Shown piece after piece: positions 22,603 to 30,720 of a stretch of DNA of 40,825 nt; the stretch's first letter is position 1, and each line of letters starts with the position of its first letter. Under the pieces are notes generated by a model. It saw only the letters and a list, made by a program, of their open reading frames with translations. It was not told the origin of the DNA and did no database searches. A program made the position numbers and the translations under genes. The stretch is taken from the NCBI GenBank assembly GCA_034436335.1, contig DAOTVO010000014.1, positions 1-40,825 of the forward strand. Reading direction: 5' to 3'. Origin of the DNA: UBA877 sp034436335 (GTDB taxonomy: Bacteria > Chloroflexota > Anaerolineae > Anaerolineales > Villigracilaceae).

Positions 22603-24605
22603 TCGAGTTCCCTTTGCGGCCAGGCGGCCACAAGATAACCAAGGATAAAAATCAGACTGCCAATCCACAGCCAGTTGATGAGCGGATTGTAATAGACCTT
22701 GAAGGGCGCCTGCGAGACCGAGACATTCTCCCAGTTGACCAGCACGATATACAGGTCATCGGCCAGGGTGCTGCGCACGCCGGGGATGGTCATTGGCTGG
22801 CCGTTGGGGTAGAGGTCGTAACGGGGGTAAAGTTCCTGCAAGAATTGGCCGTCTTTGAAGATGCTCAACACGGCGCGGGTGACGTAGCGCCCGTCGGTGT
22901 GCTGGAACTGCGCCAGCGAGTCATAGCGCACAGTGTAACCGGCCAGGTCGAGCGATTCCCCAATTGCCAGGCTCTTCTGCGTGGTGGTCTGGAAGACCTC
23001 AATACCGAGGATGCCGATTGCCATCACAACCATGGCAATATGGATGATGTAGCCTCCATAGCGGCGGCGGTTGCGGGCAACAAGGCGGGAAACGGCCGTA
23101 ATCAGCCCCTCTCCCTGCGACTTCATGCGAGCGCGGACGCCGCGCCCATACTCGTAGAGAGTGATGCTCAGCACAAAAGCAATCAGCGTGAAACCGAGCA
23201 GGGCAATCCAGTGGCGAACACCGAAGGCAAAGAGCAAGATGGGAGTGAGCAGGGCGGGGATGGCCGGTTTCCAGGCCGCCCGTCCGAGGGTTTGCAGCGT
23301 GGAACGTCCCCACGCGGCGAGCGGAGCGATGCCCATCAGCGCCATCAGCGCGCCCAACAACGGGCCGACGGCACGCTCATAGAACGGCGGGCCGACGGTT
23401 ACTTTTTGACCGGTGAAAATTTCTGAAATGAGCGGGAATAGAACTCCCCACAAACAGACAATCAGCACACCCAGGAAGAGCAGGTTGTTGAGCAAAAACA
23501 TGGCCTCGCGCGAGAGGAGCGAGTGCATTTTCGTTTCGGCGGCCAGGTCCTTCCAGCGGTGAACGAGCAACGCGGCGGAGGCGATAAAGGTGACAGCGAT
23601 GAAGACAAAGAACATCGGGCCGATGGCGCTCTGGGCAAAGGCGTGGACGGAAGAGAGGACGCCGGAGCGGGTCAGGAATGTGCCAAAGATGACCAGCGCG
23701 TAGGTGAGGATGATGAGGAACATGTTCCATTGTTTCAACATGCCGCGCTTTTCTTCAATCATGACCGAGTGCAAGAACGGCGTGCCAGTCAGCCAGGGCA
23801 TCAGGGCGGCGATTTCGACCGGGTCCCAGCCCCAGTAACCGCCCCAGCCGAGCACGTCGTAGGCCCAGCGCATGCCCAGCACCAGGCCGAGCGAGAGGAA
23901 GAGCCAGGCGACGAGGGTCCAGCGACGGGTGATACGAATCCAACGGTCGTCGGTGCGACCGGTGACAAGGGCGGCGATGGCAAAAGCGTAGGGGATGACG
24001 AAAGCGACGAAGCCGAGATAGAGCATCGGCGGGTGGATAATCATACCCGGATGGCGGAGAAGCGGGTTCAATCCCTCGCCATCGCCGGGCGTGACAAGCG
24101 TCGCCCCGGTCGGGGCAAACATGCGGGCGACGAATTTGCCGTCCAGCGTCTGCCACCAGCGGATGAAGGGGTTTTCAAAGAAAACGTTCAGAGAAAGGAA
24201 GAAGGCCAGCGTCAGCGCGGTGACCACCACCACCCAGGGCAGGAATTCGCGGTCGCGTTCCCAGTTGCGCAAAGAAACCGCGGCGGCAAAAACCGACATC
24301 AGCCACGACCAGAAGAGGAGCGAGCCGGGTTGTCCGCCCCACAATGCAGTAATTTTGAGATACAGCGGCATGGTCCGGCTGGTGACCGAGTAGACGTATT
24401 GGACTTCAAATCTGCTGGTGGCTAGCAGATACATCAAAATTCCTGCCCCCAGGGTAAGAAGCGGGAAAGTTAACAGAATGGCGCGTCGCCCGCTTTCCAC
24501 CCAACGGTCAGATTTGTTGAAATATCCCCAAGCCGCGGCGACGGCGGCAAAGAGGGAAAGAGCAAAGGTCAGGACAAGGATACCGAAACCGAATTCAGGA
24601 AGCAT
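22599..24605 (-). CDS. ccmF: Cytochrome c haem lyase subunit CcmF
   Basis: The 668-residue membrane protein has about 14-15 helices and the CcmF hallmarks ALWGGQPGSLLFW (87-99), LLRHPGMIIHPPMLYLGFV (182-200) and the WWD-type motif WGGYWGWDPVEIAALMPWL (254-272). The large extracytoplasmic C-terminal region precedes a last helix (INWLWIGSLIFILGYLVA). CcmF takes haem from CcmE and attaches it to CxxCH sites. It follows ccmE by 45 bp and overlaps ccmH by four bases. Its length is normal for the family. Confidence 0.96.
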   Translation of the reverse strand: MLPEFGFGILVLTFALSLFAAVAAAWGYFNKSDRWVESGRRAILLTFPLLTLGAGILMYLLATSRFEVQYVYSVTSRTMPLYLKITALWGGQPGSLLFWSWLMSVFAAAVSLRNWERDREFLPWVVVVTALTLAFFLSLNVFFENPFIRWWQTLDGKFVARMFAPTGATLVTPGDGEGLNPLLRHPGMIIHPPMLYLGFVAFVIPYAFAIAALVTGRTDDRWIRITRRWTLVAWLFLSLGLVLGMRWAYDVLGWGGYWGWDPVEIAALMPWLTGTPFLHSVMIEEKRGMLKQWNMFLIILTYALVIFGTFLTRSGVLSSVHAFAQSAIGPMFFVFIAVTFIASAALLVHRWKDLAAETKMHSLLSREAMFLLNNLLFLGVLIVCLWGVLFPLISEIFTGQKVTVGPPFYERAVGPLLGALMALMGIAPLAAWGRSTLQTLGRAAWKPAIPALLTPILLFAFGVRHWIALLGFTLIAFVLSITLYEYGRGVRARMKSQGEGLITAVSRLVARNRRRYGGYIIHIAMVVMAIGILGIEVFQTTTQKSLAIGESLDLAGYTVRYDSLAQFQHTDGRYVTRAVLSIFKDGQFLQELYPRYDLYPNGQPMTIPGVRSTLADDLYIVLVNWENVSVSQAPFKVYYNPLINWLWIGSLIFILGYLVAAWPQRELE

Positions 24606-24650
24606 GATAAATTCCTAGAAGGCCGCGCCTTTGGGCAGCGCGACGCTGAA

Positions 24651-25139
24651 TTAGCGGCCTTCCACCTGCTCAGGGACGGCTTCTTCGTATTTGGTCGGAC
24701 ATTTCAGGAGAAGTTCATCGGCGTAAAAGATGCCGTCCTCGCCAAGATGGCCGGTCATGATGGCCTGCGCCTCGTTCTGGAGCAGGTCGGGCTTTGGGCC
24801 GGTATAGGCCACCCTCAGGCGCGGCAGGCTCGGGTCCATCACCGCCGCGTGCAGGACAGCGGCCAGCCCGCCCTGGGCCTCAATTTCGGCGTTGTCTCCC
24901 GGCACATGTGCCACCTCGAAGGTCAGGGTCAGCGTATCAGCATCGTACTGAATGGTATCGCCGATCACCGCGCCGGAGACGCGGAGATTCTTGCCAACCA
25001 TTTTTTCGGCCTGCGCCCGGACTTCCTCCACCGTGAGGAAATACTCGGCGTTGGCGCTCATCGAAGAGACGATCAGGTAAACCACCGCAGCCAAAACCAG
25101 CAACCCGCCAATCAGAAATTTCGAGCGGCCAGCAAACAT
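24651..25139 (-). CDS. ccmE: Haem chaperone CcmE, CxxxY variant
   Basis: The ATG at 25139 (MFAGRSKFLIGG) has GGAGG seven bases upstream, so I prefer it to an upstream start. The 162 residues have one membrane anchor (~8-25) and an OB-fold domain with NLRVSGAVIGDTIQYD and LTLTFEVAHVPGD. The haem-binding position, a histidine in most CcmE proteins, is occupied by LLKCPTKYEE: C147 and Y151, the CxxxY form known from some archaea, delta-proteobacteria and other groups. It is the first gene of the ccm operon and carries haem from CcmC to CcmF. I see no clear promoter upstream. Confidence 0.93.
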   Translation of the reverse strand: MFAGRSKFLIGGLLVLAAVVYLIVSSMSANAEYFLTVEEVRAQAEKMVGKNLRVSGAVIGDTIQYDADTLTLTFEVAHVPGDNAEIEAQGGLAAVLHAAVMDPSLPRLRVAYTGPKPDLLQNEAQAIMTGHLGEDGIFYADELLLKCPTKYEEAVPEQVEGR

Positions 25140-25289
25140 CGGGAACCTCCAAAAAATATCATCGTTGCGATTTTTACACAATGAGATTAATGCAGAGTGA
25201 GAATGTCAGGATTATCCCCTTTGAGGCGGGATTCCATCCCCCTGTGTGAAAACTGAAAAAATCCTCCCCCTTGCGCAGGCGCTTTGCTC

Positions 25290-26051
25290 TCATTTGTAAG
25301 CGTCTTTCAACTCGTCCACCGGCAGGACAATTTGCCCCTCCCCGGCATCTCCCGCCAACAGACGCGCTTCGGGACGGATGGTGACGCTCCAGGCGGTGAA
25401 GGCCGCCGCCAGCGCGTCCAATTCCTCGGCAGTATGGAGCAGTTCCATCGGCAGGAAGCCGCGCAGTAAGCGGTGGCGGGTAACTTCCTCAAAGAAGTCC
25501 ATCGGGTCGGCAATGCCCAGCCCCCCGGCGTGGAGCGCCAACTGCCGCTGAAGGCGGCCCTCCAGCGTCGGCCTCGGCAGGGGAATCTGCCCTAGCAGGG
25601 CGCAGAACACCGCGTGCGGGTTTGTCTCCAGCCGCTGACGCGCCGCGCCGTCCGCCGGAAAGAGGGCAAAGCCGCACTCGGCGAGGGCGTTGTGGACTTC
25701 GAAACCCACCAGCATCCACGGCGGGCAGGATTGGGGTCTGGAGCCGGTCGGGGGGACGGAAATGCCTCGCTGGCGCAGTTCGTACTCTGCCAGACGCATC
25801 TCTGCGCCGCGCAAATGGGCAGCAGGCTGGGTTTCGACCATCTGACGGCGCACCAGTCCCCGGTTCAAGCCGGAGGGAGCGTTGATGGCCGCCACGAGCG
25901 AGTCGCAGGAATCCACGACTGCCAGCAGATCGTCCAGGCCGCCGCCTTCGAGTGCCAGCAGACGGCCATCTGCATCCAGCGCCGCCCACGTGTAGGGAGC
26001 GCGGCCGGCGGTTGGGTCAATGCCAAGGAAGCGGATGGGGGGAGGGGTCAT
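25290..26051 (-). CDS. DUF429-family protein
   Basis: I use the ATG at 26051 (MTPPPIRFLGIDPTAGR), with AAGG seven bases upstream; an ATG at 26084 would invade the divergent promoter region. The 253 residues have the DUF429 pattern: an RNase H-like first strand with FLGIDPTAG, then LVAAINAPSGLNRG, a histidine in TNPHAVFCALLG, and a C-terminal ELDALAAAFTAW helix. Family function is not established; the fold suggests a nuclease-like or phosphotransfer-like active site. It is divergent from the thioredoxin-lgt-folB group. Confidence 0.8.
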   Translation of the reverse strand: MTPPPIRFLGIDPTAGRAPYTWAALDADGRLLALEGGGLDDLLAVVDSCDSLVAAINAPSGLNRGLVRRQMVETQPAAHLRGAEMRLAEYELRQRGISVPPTGSRPQSCPPWMLVGFEVHNALAECGFALFPADGAARQRLETNPHAVFCALLGQIPLPRPTLEGRLQRQLALHAGGLGIADPMDFFEEVTRHRLLRGFLPMELLHTAEELDALAAAFTAWSVTIRPEARLLAGDAGEGQIVLPVDELKDAYK

Positions 26052-26107
26052 GTCAGGCCTTGTTTGTGGTAAACTGCTGTCCATAGTTTAGACCAAAACA
26101 GGAACTT

Positions 26108-26656
26108 ATGCAACCATTTCTGCGCCGTATTTTTCCCTTTGTTTTGCTCCTGCTCGGCTTGGCGTGGATGATTGTCAGCCGCGCCGACCCCGCCTCGGTC
26201 ACCGCAGGGCGCATCCCCGCTCCGCAAAAGGGCTTTCTGGCCCCCGATTTCACCCTGGAAAGTCTTGACGGGCAGAGCGTCCATCTGGCCGACCTTTTCG
26301 GTCGGCCAGTCATCGTCAACTTTTGGGCTTCGTGGTGTCCACCCTGCCGCGCCGAAATGCCCGCCATGCAGCGCGTATACGAAGACTACGCCGGGCAAAT
26401 TCATCTGCTGGCCGTCAACGCCACCCACCAGGATACGCTTGCCAACGCGAGGGCCTTCGTCAGCGGGAACAGTCTAACCTTTCCCATCCTGCTCGACAGC
26501 CAGGGCGCGGCCTATCGTCGCTACGCCATCACTTCTCTGCCGACCACCTTTTTCATCGGCGCGGATGGCGTGATTGCCGAAGTAGTCGTCGGCGGCCCGT
26601 TGACGGAAGCCGGTCTGCGCAGCCGGATTGAATCCCTGCTGGAGGAGAGACCCTGA
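26108..26656 (+). CDS. TlpA/ResA-type thioredoxin
   Basis: The 182 residues have an N-terminal anchor (~8-24) and a thioredoxin domain with NFWASWCPPCRAEMP (C77, C80) and the cis-Pro strand ITSLPTTFFIGADG. Such proteins reduce disulfides outside the membrane, often in cytochrome or cell-wall maturation. The stop codon overlaps the next start (TGATG), so it is translationally coupled to the Lgt-like gene. It is distinct from the ccmG product at 21514. Confidence 0.92.
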   Translation: MQPFLRRIFPFVLLLLGLAWMIVSRADPASVTAGRIPAPQKGFLAPDFTLESLDGQSVHLADLFGRPVIVNFWASWCPPCRAEMPAMQRVYEDYAGQIHLLAVNATHQDTLANARAFVSGNSLTFPILLDSQGAAYRRYAITSLPTTFFIGADGVIAEVVVGGPLTEAGLRSRIESLLEERP

Positions 26657-27390
26657 TGCTGCCCATTCTGCAAATCGGCCCACTCGCTCTGCGGACCCCC
26701 GGCCTGCTCCTGATTCTGGGAGCGTATCTCGGCCTCAGCCTGGCCGAGCGCCGCCTGCCCAAAAACGGCCCTTCCGGGGAGCAACTCTACAATCTCGTAT
26801 TTTGGATGCTCGTCAGCGGCGCGCTGGCAGCGCGGCTTTCCTTTGCGGTGCAGAATTTCGCCGCTTTCCGCGCCGCGCCGCTGAATCTCTTCTCACTGGA
26901 CGCCGGTCTGCTCGACCCGTTTGCCGGTTTCGCCGCCGCGCTGATTGCCGCGCTGGTGTACGGTCAGCGCAAGGGGCTTTCCTTCTGGACGACTGTAGAT
27001 GCCTTTACGCCGGCGTTGGCCGTGCTGGCGGTCTTCATCGGTCTCGCGCACTTGAGTTCTGGCGAGGCCTTTGGTGCGCCCACCTCCCTGCCCTGGGGAA
27101 TCGAGTTGTGGGGGGCAAAACGCCACCCAACGCAAATTTACGAGACTCTGGCAGCGGCGCTCATTTTGGGAGGGCTGTGGCGCAGGTTTGGCAAAGCAAC
27201 TCCCCCCGGTAGGCTGTTTCTGCTCTTCGTCGCGGCTTCGGCCGGAGCGCGCCTTTTGCTCGAAGCCTGGCGCGGCGACAGTGTTCTCCTGCCCGGCGGT
27301 TTGCGGACGGCGCAGGCACTTGCCTGGGGCGTGATGGCCGTCAGCCTGTGGCTCTTGAACCGGCGTCAGAAGCGGAGAGCGGATGGATAA
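26656..27390 (+). CDS. Prolipoprotein diacylglyceryl transferase-like membrane protein
   Basis: This 244-residue protein has about seven membrane helices and several Lgt family features: GALAARLSFAVQN, GEAFGAPTSLPWGIE, KRHPTQIYETLAA and the last-helix ARLLLEAWRGD. However, the Lgt signature around the first catalytic arginine (RIGNFxxGE in most enzymes) reads GLAHLSSGEAFG, without the Arg and Asn. It may be a divergent paralogue with another role rather than the main lipoprotein-modifying enzyme. It is coupled to the upstream thioredoxin gene, and overlaps folB by eight bases. The thioredoxin and Lgt-like pair is likely one functional unit at the outer face of the membrane. Confidence 0.75.
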   Translation: MLPILQIGPLALRTPGLLLILGAYLGLSLAERRLPKNGPSGEQLYNLVFWMLVSGALAARLSFAVQNFAAFRAAPLNLFSLDAGLLDPFAGFAAALIAALVYGQRKGLSFWTTVDAFTPALAVLAVFIGLAHLSSGEAFGAPTSLPWGIELWGAKRHPTQIYETLAAALILGGLWRRFGKATPPGRLFLLFVAASAGARLLLEAWRGDSVLLPGGLRTAQALAWGVMAVSLWLLNRRQKRRADG

Positions 27391-27730
27391 AATCTTCATC
27401 GAGCGTTTACGCGTGCGTGCCATCCTCGGCGTGCGCGAGCGGGAGCGGGAGATTCCGCAGGATGTCCTCGTCAGCGTGAGCGTGGAGACGGATACGCGCC
27501 CCGCCGCGGTCAGTGACCGGGTGGAGGACAGCGTGGATTATTCGGCGCTGGCAAAAGAAATCCGCGCCCACGTGGAGCGGGCGCGGCGGTTCACGGTGGA
27601 GGCTCTGGCGGAGGATGTTGCCCAAATTTGCCTCAGCCGGCCGCAGGTCCGGGCGGTGACGGTGCGGGTGGAAAAGCCCGAAGCCGCGAAGGAGGCCGAG
27701 TCGGTCGGGGTGGAGATTCGCCGTCCGTAA
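27383..27730 (+). CDS. folB: Dihydroneopterin aldolase FolB
   Basis: The 115 residues match dihydroneopterin aldolase: MDKIFIERLRVRAILGVREREREIP with the family IGV-E-R segment, DSVDYSALAKEI for the pterin-pocket region, and FTVEALAEDVAQI with the substrate-binding Glu. The enzyme converts 7,8-dihydroneopterin to 6-hydroxymethyl-dihydropterin and glycolaldehyde in folate synthesis. It converges with folE (12 bp between the stop codons), which supplies the first step of the same pathway. Confidence 0.93.
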   Translation: MDKIFIERLRVRAILGVREREREIPQDVLVSVSVETDTRPAAVSDRVEDSVDYSALAKEIRAHVERARRFTVEALAEDVAQICLSRPQVRAVTVRVEKPEAAKEAESVGVEIRRP

Positions 27731-27742
27731 GCGCGTTTGCGG

Positions 27743-28378
27743 TCACACCTGAAGGGGCGATGCGCCGCGGGCAATGTTTTCCAAAAATTCCTGCCGGGTG
27801 GCCAGGTTGGTACGAAACGCGCCGTGCATGGCCGAGGTGGTCATGCGGGCGTTGTGTTTCTGCACGCCGCGCATGGACATGCATAAGTGTAGGCCTTCAA
27901 CCACAACAGCCACGCCCTGAGGGTGAAGTTGGTCACGCAAGAAGTCGGCGATCTGGCGGGTCATGCGCTCCTGAACCTGAAGGCGACGGGCATAAAAATC
28001 TACAATGCGCGGGATTTTCGAAATGCCCAAGACTTTTCCATTGGGGATATAGGCCACGTGAACTCGACCGATAAAAGGCAACATGTGATGTTCGCACAAA
28101 CTGTAGAATTCAATGTCGCGCACCAGCACCATTTCATCGTACTTGACTTCGAAAATGGCGTCGTTGACGATGCTTTGCGGGTCGGTGTAATAGCCGGAGA
28201 GGAGTTCGGCGTACATGCGCGCAATGCGCCGGGGAGTGCGCAGCAGGCCCTCGCGCTGGGGGTCTTCGCCCACAGCGGTCAGGATTTGGGTGACGGCGCT
28301 TTCGACAGCGGCGAAGTCAATCTTGCTGCTTGCCGGGGAGTCATTGAAAAGGTTGTCGTCGAATTCGAAAGTATCCAT
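27743..28378 (-). CDS. folE: GTP cyclohydrolase I
   Basis: The 211 residues (ATG at 28378, MDTFEFDDNLF) are a full GTP cyclohydrolase I. Zinc ligands sit in YSLCEHHMLPF and LHLCMSMRGVQKH, the GTP-binding part in HVAYIPNGKVLGISKIPRIV, and the core helix in REGLLRTPRRIARMYAELLSGY. It makes dihydroneopterin triphosphate for folate. A TTG four codons upstream also reads in frame. No ribosome site precedes either start. The hairpin and T-run that end the hpf message lie directly before the gene. Confidence 0.95.
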   Translation of the reverse strand: MDTFEFDDNLFNDSPASSKIDFAAVESAVTQILTAVGEDPQREGLLRTPRRIARMYAELLSGYYTDPQSIVNDAIFEVKYDEMVLVRDIEFYSLCEHHMLPFIGRVHVAYIPNGKVLGISKIPRIVDFYARRLQVQERMTRQIADFLRDQLHPQGVAVVVEGLHLCMSMRGVQKHNARMTTSAMHGAFRTNLATRQEFLENIARGASPLQV

Positions 28379-28386
28379 AGGAGTTG

Positions 28387-28419
28387 ACAAAAAATCGGCC
28401 CGGCTTCTTGACCGGGCCG
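28387..28419 (-). terminator. Terminator between hpf and folE
   Basis: CGGCCCGG (28396-28403) and CCGGGCCG (28412-28419) form a perfect 8-bp GC stem with an 8-nt loop. On the minus strand it is followed by ATTTTTTG. It ends the tad-comF-hpf message and reaches to within nine bases of the folE ATG. Confidence 0.85.
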
Positions 28420-28432
28420 TCTCGTTCGCAGA

Positions 28433-28990
28433 TTAGTGAACTTTGGGTTCGATCAAGCCGTAGGTGCCGTCACGCCGCTGATAGAGGACGTTGATGGCGT
28501 TGGTCTCGACATTGAAGAAGATAAAGAAGTTTTCGTGGCCAAGCAATTTCATTTGTTCCAACGCCTCGGCTTCGTTCATGGGAATAAGGTCGAAGGTTTT
28601 GCGGCGGACGATGACGGGGGGTTCTTCGCGGCCTTCTTCGGGCAGGGGAACGACCTCGGCGGCAGAACGTCCGTCGCCGCGGCCGCGGGTGCGCTTGCCT
28701 TTGTAGCGCTCGGCTTGGCGCTGCATTTTGTCAATGGCACGGTCGAAGGCGGCGAAGAGGTCGTCGGCGCGTTCTTCAACGCGCAGGAGGGCGCGGCGGC
28801 CGCGGGCAGTGATTTGGGCTACGTTGCGGTCGTTGGCATCGCGCGCCGATTTGACGATGGCGAGGTCAACACGAACGATTTCGAGTTCCCGCAGGTAGCG
28901 GTCGAGTTTGGAGGCTTTCTTAGTAACGTAGTCCTTGATGCGGTCGTCCAGTTCCAGGTTACGGGCGAAGATTTCGACTTTCACTGTCAT
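28433..28990 (-). CDS. hpf: Ribosome hibernation promoting factor, long form
   Basis: The 185 residues are the long HPF form. The N-terminal RaiA/YfiA domain (1-100: MTVKVEIFARNLELDDRIK, KLDRYLRELEIVRVDLAI, DDLFAAFDRAIDKMQRQ) joins through a charged linker (~100-130) to the C-terminal dimerisation domain (VRRKTFDLIPMNEAEALEQM, FFIFFNVETNAINVLYQRRDG, YGLIEP). It dimerises 70S ribosomes into 100S particles in slow growth. An excellent AGGAGG precedes the ATG. It is the last gene of the tad-comF run, 24 bp after comF. Confidence 0.96.
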   Translation of the reverse strand: MTVKVEIFARNLELDDRIKDYVTKKASKLDRYLRELEIVRVDLAIVKSARDANDRNVAQITARGRRALLRVEERADDLFAAFDRAIDKMQRQAERYKGKRTRGRGDGRSAAEVVPLPEEGREEPPVIVRRKTFDLIPMNEAEALEQMKLLGHENFFIFFNVETNAINVLYQRRDGTYGLIEPKVH

Positions 28991-29014
28991 AGGTTCCTCC
29001 TGAAATAGAATTTT

Positions 29015-29743
29015 TCAAACAACGTTCAAACCGTGACGGGGCAAGGCGCGGGCAATGGTGAGAGCATAGACTTCCCGCGCTCCGCTTTCCTTTAGGGCAG
29101 CGGCGCAGGACGAAACGGTTGCACCGGTGGTGGCGACATCGTCCATGAGCAGGATAACTTTGCCGGAAACCTCCGCAGCGCGGGCGCGGAAAGCCTCGGC
29201 CACGTTTTCGCGACGTTCTTCAGCCGAAAGCCCGACCTGAGAACGGGTCTCGCGGACGCGGGACAATGCTTGCGGGACATATTTCCAGCCGTTCAGCGCC
29301 GCCAGGGGCATGGCAACCAGTCCTACCTGATTATAGCCGCGCTCGCGCATGCGTTTGCGTCCTAGGGGAACGGGGACAACGATTTCGATAGGCCAGTTCA
29401 AAGCGCGTGCATAAGACGCCATCTGACGCGCCAGCGAATCGCCCAGGCCCATGTTCCGGCGATATTTGAGTGTATGCAGGGCCAGGCGAATCGGGCCTTC
29501 AAAGGTGAGCCAGGAACGCATCATTTTGTACGGGGGCGGGGTTTGGAGACAACTCGGGCAAATCCCCGGCCGGGCAAGAGGCAGGCCGCAGGTCTGGCAC
29601 ACAGGTTCGTTAATTTCTTGAACCCGTTTCTGGCAGTCAGGACACCAGCGATATCCGGCCCGTTGACAACCGGCGCATACGGGCGGGAAGAGCAGGTCGA
29701 GGCTGCTCCACAGCCATTGGGTAAGCCGATATTGCCAGGACAC
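29015..29743 (-). CDS. ComF-family phosphoribosyltransferase-like protein
   Basis: The 242 residues have the ComF layout. Two N-terminal zinc-ribbon-like clusters have four CxxC pairs (C23/C26, C34/C37, C49/C52, C62/C65). The type I PRTase fold follows, with LHTLKYRRNMGLG, VVPVPLGRKRMRERGYNQ and the PRPP loop ILLMDDVATTGAT. In naturally competent bacteria ComF acts in handling incoming single-stranded DNA. It is 14 bp downstream of tadC and 24 bp upstream of hpf on the same strand, so it is likely cotranscribed with Tad pilus genes. Confidence 0.93.
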   Translation of the reverse strand: MSWQYRLTQWLWSSLDLLFPPVCAGCQRAGYRWCPDCQKRVQEINEPVCQTCGLPLARPGICPSCLQTPPPYKMMRSWLTFEGPIRLALHTLKYRRNMGLGDSLARQMASYARALNWPIEIVVPVPLGRKRMRERGYNQVGLVAMPLAALNGWKYVPQALSRVRETRSQVGLSAEERRENVAEAFRARAAEVSGKVILLMDDVATTGATVSSCAAALKESGAREVYALTIARALPRHGLNVV

Positions 29744-29757
29744 TGTGTTTGCAGACT

Positions 29758-30705
29758 TTAAATCAAGTTGCCCAGCGATCTCCAGAGTTTCAAGCCTGCC
29801 GGGGTGAGCAGCACAATCATCAGCGAAGGGAAGACGAACAAGCCAAGGGGCAGGATCATTTTGATAGGGGCTTTGTGCGCCTCTTCTTCTGCCCGTTGAC
29901 GGCGTTGAATGCGCATCTGGTCGGCCTGGACACGCAGAACTTTAGCCAAGCTGACGCCCAACATTTCAGACTGGATGACTGCGGCTACGAAACTGGTCAT
30001 TTCAGAAATGCCGAGACGTTCGGCCATGTCGCGCAAGGCGTCTCGACGCAATTTGCCGAGTTGAATTTCGCGGATGACCCGTCCAAAGGCGACCGCTAAT
30101 TCATTGTCCCATTTCTCGTTGACTTTGGACATGGCGGCGTCAAAGCCGAGGCCGGCCTCCACGCAGATAGTCAGCAGGTCGAGGGCATCGGGCATGGCTT
30201 TGCGAATGGATTTTTGGCGGCGGTCAATCTTGCTCTTCAAGTAAAGGTCGGGGAAGAAATAGCCCAGCAGAGTGAAGATGAGCACGAGCAGCATTTTGAC
30301 GGGGAAGGTGAAGGTTTTGGAATTTAGAGAAAGAAGCAGTAACAGCCCGCCAAAAACGCCTGCCATAACAAAGTGAAGCACCATGAAAGTGGACGCGTCT
30401 ATGTTGCCGGGGTTGCCGGCCAGTTCGAGCCTCTTGCGCGTCTGCTCCAAGACATGCTGAGGGGTGAAGCGGGAGGAAATTTCTCCCAGGCGGCGGATGA
30501 TGGGCAGGATGACGCGGTCCACAAAGGGCTGCGACATTTCGATTTCTTCGAGGGAGACGGGTTCGCCGCGCTGGCTGAATTCCGCTAAACGGGATTCCAG
30601 CGGGTCCATCTCGTGCTCTTTGGCGCGCCGAGCGCCCATGACAACAAGGACAATCAGGCCGATCAGAATTGCAAGGACAACGAAAATTGCAATAAAAGTA
30701 CCCAT
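29758..30705 (-). CDS. tadC: Tad pilus inner-membrane protein TadC
   Basis: The 315-residue protein has a type II secretion F (GspF) domain and an N-terminal helix (FIAIFVVLAILIGLIVLVVM). Landmarks are KSIRKAMPDALDLLTICVEAGLGFDAAM, REIQLGKLRRDALRDMAERL, the characteristic VAAVIQSEMLGVSLAKVLRVQADQMR, and RRQRAEEEAHKAPIKMILPLGLFVFPS. It forms part of the platform that the CpaF ATPase turns to build Flp pili. It is 15 bp after tadB. Assignment as TadC rather than TadB is by order and by similarity of the two halves. Confidence 0.92.
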   Translation of the reverse strand: MGTFIAIFVVLAILIGLIVLVVMGARRAKEHEMDPLESRLAEFSQRGEPVSLEEIEMSQPFVDRVILPIIRRLGEISSRFTPQHVLEQTRKRLELAGNPGNIDASTFMVLHFVMAGVFGGLLLLLSLNSKTFTFPVKMLLVLIFTLLGYFFPDLYLKSKIDRRQKSIRKAMPDALDLLTICVEAGLGFDAAMSKVNEKWDNELAVAFGRVIREIQLGKLRRDALRDMAERLGISEMTSFVAAVIQSEMLGVSLAKVLRVQADQMRIQRRQRAEEEAHKAPIKMILPLGLFVFPSLMIVLLTPAGLKLWRSLGNLI

Positions 30706-30720
30706 TCTGTCCGCTCCTGT

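Noticed and set aside
24651..25139. CcmE judged inactive because the haem-binding histidine is absent
   Set aside because: The CxxxY form with C147 and Y151 is an established functional variant, and the operon around it is intact.
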